Origin: Stictocephala bisonia
Taxonomy: Eukaryota; Arthropoda; Insecta; Hemiptera; Membracidae
Length of the DNA: 64,000 nucleotides
Direction of reading: 5' to 3'
Assembly: GCA_035578905.1 (NCBI GenBank)
Contig: JAQJVL010000002.1
Span: 9,424,717-9,488,716 of the forward strand
Shown here: positions 58,830 to 64,000 of the stretch, in pieces
Position numbering within the stretch: position 1 is the stretch's first letter
How the letters are laid out: every line of letters starts with the position of its first letter
Notes under the pieces: model-generated
What the model was told of the DNA's origin: nothing
What the model saw: only the letters and a program-made list of their open reading frames with translations
The model's database searches: none
Program-made: the position numbers and the translations under genes

Positions 58830-59640
58830 AACTCCTATATCAACGATAGTTTGGTACGTGCATGTTACACGGTGCATGATTTGTACTTTTGAATATCAAT
58901 TAAAGTAAATTTACAATGTTGCTATGTATTGATTTTATTATTATTGGTCGTATGATGTGTTTTTGATTTCAAAATTCGTGAATTAATTATTGTTAAAATT
59001 ATATATTAAGTTACAATGAATAAAATTACTCATAATAATGTATTAATAAATTTTTTACATTCTAAATTTTTAAAGTAACTATTGTAAATTAGTATCTCTC
59101 AACTAAGCAAAACCTGCTATAGAGGTTAACAGGATTGCTTTGTAATTGGCTCATGAATTTTAAAGTAAAGATAAATTTCAATGTGAACGTATTTTTCAGT
59201 TTAATTTTCAGATTAATAATTTTCAGTTTAACAAAAAATGAATAGCCTTTGTACTGTATTCATAGTTTTAGATTAAACAGTAAATTTTATCTTTTTTATA
59301 TTTCTTTACAGAGATTTTTTGTTAAATTTAATTCATACCTCTGATTATGTGGTAGCATCTAAATTCCTTGCAACACCTTTTGGATCGTAAGATAAAAAAC
59401 TGATCTCTTGTTGGTCTGGTAGTTGGCATTTCTGACTGAAATATGGTGGGGTCATGTGCTCATATCCAGGGAGGCACTACAACAATTTTAAGTTTTGATT
59501 TTTTGATTTATGTCTAAAAATAACTATGAAATAACAATTTCAGATTTAAACATTTTATTTCAATTCTCTAGTATCTGTATAGCCAACATATTTATTATTC
59601 CAGTATTCATATTTATACTTTGTATGTTTGGATGGAATTT
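58830..59640. other. AT-rich sequence with no identified gene
   Basis: No gene or repeat recognised. Confidence 0.35.
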
Positions 59641-59860
59641 GAAATGTATATAGGAGCATTTTCAAAGGAGTTTGTTTAATAAGGACATAGCATTTTCCTT
59701 AGTAAAGGTTTAGGAGCTGTTTCTACTACTTAAGAATTAAGTTTCAAGAAATCCTTTCTTAGTAGATCTCAATGATACAAAATATAACTTCCCTCCAAAC
59801 TGAATCAAAATCAGTTCTGTGGTTCCGGAGATTTTGTCATGAGTGAATGCATCGTTTTTA
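59641..59860 (+). repeat. dispersed family G tail fragment
   Basis: TTTCAAGAAATCCTTTCTTA, then GTAGATCTCAATGATACAAA, then TTTTGTCATGAGTGAATGC, match the family tail order. Confidence 0.5.
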
Positions 59861-60927
59861 ATTTGATTAAAGATTCAAACGTGTCGCTGAATTGTTTGGT
59901 ATCTTCTTTACTACTATTTATGGTTTATATATAAATAGTATAAACCATAAATTTATATAAGGCATACATTAGGCACTATATATAAAGTGAGTTCTTAGAT
60001 AACACATTACGTGATTGTAGAAATACCAAACAACATATAAAACGCAAATATATCACAGTTCTTACATTCTTACATATGAGAAACCATTAAAGTGCATGTA
60101 TAATGTACAGTAAAATTTTTATAACCGTAGATTCGGCTGTGCACTACTAACCTTAACTAATAGGTGCAGTACTATGAGTCATTCCTACATCGAGTGACCT
60201 AATCTGAGTAAATATTTGTAAGACGCCCTTTACTATAATACTCTTCCTCGCCCCTCGCCTATCGCCGCTTTCGGAGCCCGAGTCTACCATTATAAAAATT
60301 ATACTGTAAAATGCTATACTTCGTTTACTTTCCTCAGACCAGAGACATCTATGATAAAATAAAACTGGTGGTATACTATATACAAATGATATTTGAATAA
60401 CAGTTCAAATTAAACTTATTTAGTAATTTTTGAAGAAAACGAACGATAAATAACGATGATCACGATTTTAGATACATTGCAAAATGGGTTTTAAACTACA
60501 AACCGTTTGTAAAATAATGTGTTACTTTTCTTACGATAACGGTCGTGTTGCTAATGTTGAAAGTCACGTAACAGAAAAACTCTCATCGATAATATCAGCT
60601 GAATATTTATAATTTTATTTAATTATTTATTGTTGCAAAAAAAAATGCAACTACTTAAAGGCTAAGGGTCTAAATATTAGTATTCAGAAGGGGTTTAGAC
60701 GTGAGACGTTAGAGCTCCACTCATGTAGTAAACATATTATTCACAAGGATCCCTGCTTTGTTTTCTTGAACGTCCTTGTTCTACAGGACGTATATATCTA
60801 CAAAACAAGATCGATATTTCTATAAACAGTCCTGGTATATATTTATAAATTTTCATTTGTGTATATTCATTTATGGTAAGAGTATATTCTGTTTACATTC
60901 TCCAATTAGTTTTCATCGAAAAAAACT

Positions 60928-60990
60928 AGGGAGACACCCCTGCTCGCCTGTGAACCCGGTCACTTGTTACGCTAGTGCCACCACAGCTTT
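60928..60990 (+). repeat. dispersed family G head fragment
   Basis: GGGAGACACCCCTGCTCGCC, then CCCGGTCACTTGTTACGCT, resembles the heads at 17099, 22027 and 25922. Confidence 0.45.
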
Positions 60991-61129
60991 GGTTAGTAAC
61001 TTGTAGCTAAATTAACACTAATGGTGCGGTAACTTTAACTAAAAGTATAGTTATAATTGTTTTTGTTTACTATCTTTTATTTTATATTTAATTTAAAGTT
61101 CAATTATTGATAACTAAAATCTACATTTA

Positions 61130-61310
61130 CCAGTGACAACCGCGTCAAGGTACTATCTGCAATATTGATAACCAGACGTTTCGCCCATACTGTGATGTCA
61201 CATTATGGGCAAAACGTCTGGTTATCTTGTAAATATTGTAGATAGTACCTTGACGTGGTCGTCACCGGAAAATATAGATTCTAGTTATGACACCGGCCGC
61301 TTAAGCCTAA
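61130..61310. repeat. PLE-like family B fold-back, about 55-bp arms
   Basis: GCGTCAAGGTACTATCTGCA, then ATATTGATAACCAGACG, is followed after about 25 bp by its inverse complement. The right arm retains GGGC-AAAACGTCTGG, a hammerhead 3' half with GAAA changed to AAAA. It continues into CGGCCGCTTAAGCCTAAG, shared with 57275-57395. Confidence 0.6.
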
Positions 61311-61329
61311 GTTCTAAGATTCAACTATT

Positions 61330-61822
61330 GATGATGGAACTTTTAACGGCCAATAACCAGGCCAAAACTAAGAGATCTACATCTTTACGTGAAATCTGAT
61401 CCACGTAGTATTGATCTGATTTTCATCTAATTGTCAAGCCCGATACTCAGTTCTATTCTCTACAACATTAACTACCACCCAACATGGACACCTTGGACTT
61501 CTGTTGTAGTGTCCAAATTTACGGCAACAAATGAGCAGACGTTGAGTCAATATTTAGAGGATCAAGCTTATAACCTATCGCCTACAATCTCCACAAAACA
61601 TAATCCCCAAGTAGCAGGGTTACAGCACTGCGATACTAGTGTCTACAATCACCACAACACATCATCCCCAAGGAGCAGGGTTACATCCCTGCAATACTAG
61701 TGCCTACAATCTTCACAACACACCATCACCAAGTAGAAGGGTTACATCACTGCGATACTAATGCCTACAATCTTCACAACATATCATCCCTAAGTAGCAG
61801 GGTTACATCACTGCAAGAGGCA
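61330..61822 (-). repeat. SINE family A, minus strand, with a four-fold tandem tRNA head
   Basis: On the minus strand the body hallmark is at about 61385-61440 and the GGTGTCCATGTTGGGTGG block at about 61460-61500. At 61583-61822 the head (CAGTGCTGTAACCCTGCTAC, then TTGGGGATTATG) is repeated as about four 61-bp units. Reading frames at 61431-61903 are products of this array. Confidence 0.7.
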
Positions 61823-61992
61823 CTTCTCAGAGAGTTTGAAAAGATCCTAGCTACTCCGAATCTCCATTTTGCAAGATATCCCACAACGTGCAGGGTGACT
61901 TAAATCTAGAAACCACATGTTTCCTGATTCTCGTGACCAAAGACTTCCCAGTTATTCTCAAACGAATTTTTGACAAAAACCAAACGGCCGTT

Positions 61993-63262
61993 TATTTATT
62001 TATTATACCAACGGCATTACACCAATTTACATTGTTATAAGAATAGATGACTTAAGGCTAGACGAAACAATGATTCTCAATCAAAAGTCTACATCAACAA
62101 CTATCCATTCACTTGCACTGTGAAAAAACATAATTTGTTGAAAAGCTAAAGGTAATATTCAGAAAGAGTAACGAGATATAAAATTTGAAAGCATTAACAA
62201 GAAATCAGAAATAATCCATTAGCATTATTGACCATAACAATAAGATAACAACACAATGGTAACAATATGAACTAGAAAAGAAATAAAAAACAATTTTATG
62301 AGGTTAACAAAACATTAATAACATCTGAAATATATAACAACAACTAACAACCCACCAGTCCAGCAGTAATGAGGCAGCCTAGCAAAAAAATTATCAGATT
62401 GTGAAAAAGAGAGAAAACTTAAAAAATATATAATAAAAAATGTGATACTATGCTTAATGACAATGATAAAATGATTATAGTAATATGGACAGCATAACAA
62501 CAACAAGATAGACGGGCCCAGAAGACTTGCACCAGCTCATGTAGTACGTCCTCAATCAGCAGCAGCAGCCCTCCTCACCACCGCCAAACTGTCAGAGAAG
62601 AAGTCCACGACACCACAGACGTCGTTCCCGGAGCGCATCAGTCTTGGCAGAGGGCAGAAGCGGAGGTAGTTGGTAGCAGCAAAATCGAGCTCAAACAACC
62701 TCACTTGCCTCGTACTTCTGGGAAGATGGAAAGCGATTTTTTCAAGTAGGTACGGGCAGTAGATAAGGCTTTTGAGGAGCTTGAAAAGAAAGGCGAGATC
62801 GGCAGCTCTTCTCCTCTCCGCCAAGCTCCGAAGATGGTAGGCGGCTGACAGCTCAACAATAGGAACGTCCAAAAAGTTGTATCCGTTTCGGCAGCCAAGG
62901 AACCTCACGAAGCGCCGCTGCACCGACTGAAGCTGCTGGATTTGGCCAATATGATATGGAGACCATACAACGGATGCATACTCGAGCAGCTGGCGTACAA
63001 GAGCCTTGAACAGCATTGTAGAGACGCTGATACTCAATCCATGTCTCGCAGTCCTGATCACCAGTCCAAGTAACCGTGAGGCCCTGGCGCAGATGTTTCT
63101 GATGTGCGGGACAAACTCGAAGGATGAGTCGATAAGTACGCCAAGATCCTTGATAGTGCAACATCTTGCGATAGGGATTCCATCCAAGAAGTAAAGGGCT
63201 TCATGAGGGTGCAGCTTTCTACTGTAGGAAATCAGCTTGGTTTTAACGGGATTTGCAGACAT
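61993..63262 (-). mobile_element. 5'-truncated non-LTR retrotransposon (jockey/CR1-like), 3' end
   Basis: The element consists of the C-terminal end of the reverse transcriptase ORF, a 3' UTR of about 540 bp and a terminal AATAAATAAATAAA tail at about 61993-62010 preceded by TGCCGTTGGTATAATAAAT. The 5' end is truncated within the ORF near 63262. Possible short flanking similarity (AACGGCCGTT against AAGGCCGTTA) could be a degraded target duplication. Confidence 0.8.
62552..63262 (-). CDS. non-LTR reverse transcriptase, C-terminal 236 residues
   Basis: The frame is open with no interruption. NPVKTKLISYSRK, YFLDGIPIARC, KDLGVLIDSSFEFVPHI, ASRLLGLVIR, LVRQLLEYASVVWSPY and VQRRFVRFLG form the conserved thumb and post-RT region of jockey/CR1/R1-type elements. 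The fingers, the palm with the catalytic FADD-like box, the endonuclease and ORF1 are missing through 5' truncation, so it cannot be functional. The first Met is not a true start. Codon use is much more GC-rich than the window average, fitting a recent mobile insertion. Confidence 0.85.
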   Translation of the reverse strand: MSANPVKTKLISYSRKLHPHEALYFLDGIPIARCCTIKDLGVLIDSSFEFVPHIRNICARASRLLGLVIRTARHGLSISVSTMLFKALVRQLLEYASVVWSPYHIGQIQQLQSVQRRFVRFLGCRNGYNFLDVPIVELSAAYHLRSLAERRRAADLAFLFKLLKSLIYCPYLLEKIAFHLPRSTRQVRLFELDFAATNYLRFCPLPRLMRSGNDVCGVVDFFSDSLAVVRRAAAAD

Positions 63263-63595
63263 CTCATTATGTATGGGTTAACAAGGCCGTTAACTCGGGA
63301 TATGTTTAGCGGTCCATACAAGTGTCTGATTTCGGACCCTATAACTTCAATCGGTGAAATTAACGTTCCTCGTGAGGAACGGATTATGTTGATTATTGAG
63401 TCACTTTCGCACTGGGTGGGAAGATGAAACTACTGGAAATTTAAGTGAGGAATGGAAAATGATCAGTCAAGTGATTGCGGAGTCGAAGTTCAAACTAGTG
63501 ATCACACAGTTAATGAGTGCTCATTGCGTTCTTTTAAGGGAATTAGCTGGTCTTCATTTAATCGGAGAAGCGGGTGCTGAGTATTGTAGTTAAGA
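63263..63595 (+). pseudogene. possible frameshifted coding remnant, family unknown
   Basis: Two overlapping frames read like protein: one giving TRPLTRDMFSGPYKCLISDP and INVPREERIMLIIESLSHW to about 63425, the next continuing EDETTGNLSEEWKMISQVIA and LRELAGLHLIGEAGAEYCS to a TAA at 63591. A single shift near 63415 would join them. I do not recognise the product. It could be a fragment of a mobile element or host gene interrupted by the LINE insertion. Confidence 0.25.
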
Positions 63596-64000
63596 AACTT
63601 GGATTTAGCTCTGACAGAAGATATTTAAACGCCAAGACACAAACAAGTACTGTAGATTTCATTTTAATTCGATATTTTTTTATTACCTAATCTTTTAATC
63701 TTTTATTGGTTTCGTAGCTACCAATGAAAACCATTCGAAATATAGTAGGGAAACTGTATCAATAAGCATATTTAGAATTGTGTTTGTTTCGTATTTTTAT
63801 TTTCTTTCTTTTAATGTTGCACTATTGCCAATGTTATTACTATGGGAAAAAGAATGTTTTCGAGAGTTTCATACAATTGAGAAATTGATTTTATTAAATC
63901 TTTTCTTAGTGTTTCGGATTTTCGTTATTTTTAAGTAATAATTTTTAAGTCAACTAAATTTTAAGTAATAATTGTTAGTTGATGATTCGATTCCGCAACA
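63596..64000. other. AT-rich sequence; weak family G tail similarity at 63830-63920
   Basis: TGCCAATGTTATTACTATGG, then GAAAAAGAATG, and AAATCTTTTCTTAGTG resemble the family G tail. No gene is visible. Confidence 0.35.

Overview
This is eukaryotic, AT-rich, repeat-dominated DNA with no prokaryotic gene organisation. Several things point to an arthropod, probably an insect: an Adf-1/MADF-type exon, GTTAGG/CCTAA-like tracts, tRNA- and 5S-derived SINEs, a Penelope-like element (PLE), a Helitron remnant and a jockey/CR1-like LINE tail. I cannot name the species. No complete single-copy host gene is visible. The window is mostly mobile elements and tandem arrays in unique AT-rich DNA, with one assembly gap (20080-20578).

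Layout. 0-5 kb: a MADF-domain exon (minus strand) beside a GC-rich transposon-like terminus, a SINE piece, a 19-bp minisatellite and a 5S-derived SINE. 5.4-9.7 kb: the best element in the window, a PLE inserted in an older SINE with an 11-bp target-site duplication. It is ordered as an inverted pseudo-LTR, a 5'-truncated copy, then a full copy with an intact 801-aa reverse transcriptase/GIY-YIG ORF. Each of its three pseudo-LTR copies carries a hammerhead-ribozyme motif. 10-17.8 kb: dispersed repeats and a decayed Helitron helicase (minus strand). 18.4-20 kb: two satellites next to the gap. 20.7-35 kb: SINEs, a G-rich-headed dispersed family, and several large fold-back structures. 36-46 kb: a MITE, a CCTGAATC minisatellite, about 47 copies of a 95-bp satellite, and about 2 kb of (GA)n-rich DNA. 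46-54 kb: two more MITE copies with 8-bp duplications and a 3.36-kb DNA transposon with 33-bp terminal inverted repeats and a three-exon transposase gene carrying two frameshifts. 53-64 kb: PLE remnants (one with a well-preserved hammerhead core), a CRE-like tandem array, one possible host exon, a SINE with a tandemly amplified tRNA head, and the 3' end of a non-LTR retrotransposon.

Most notable signal: hammerhead-type motifs recur in different repeat families here, usually inside inverted arms. The fresh PLE at 5.4 kb has exactly this geometry (inverted pseudo-LTR facing a direct one). I therefore infer that several unexplained fold-back elements (11.7, 22.9, 51.8, 58.1 and 61.1 kb) are decayed PLE derivatives or hammerhead-bearing non-autonomous relatives.
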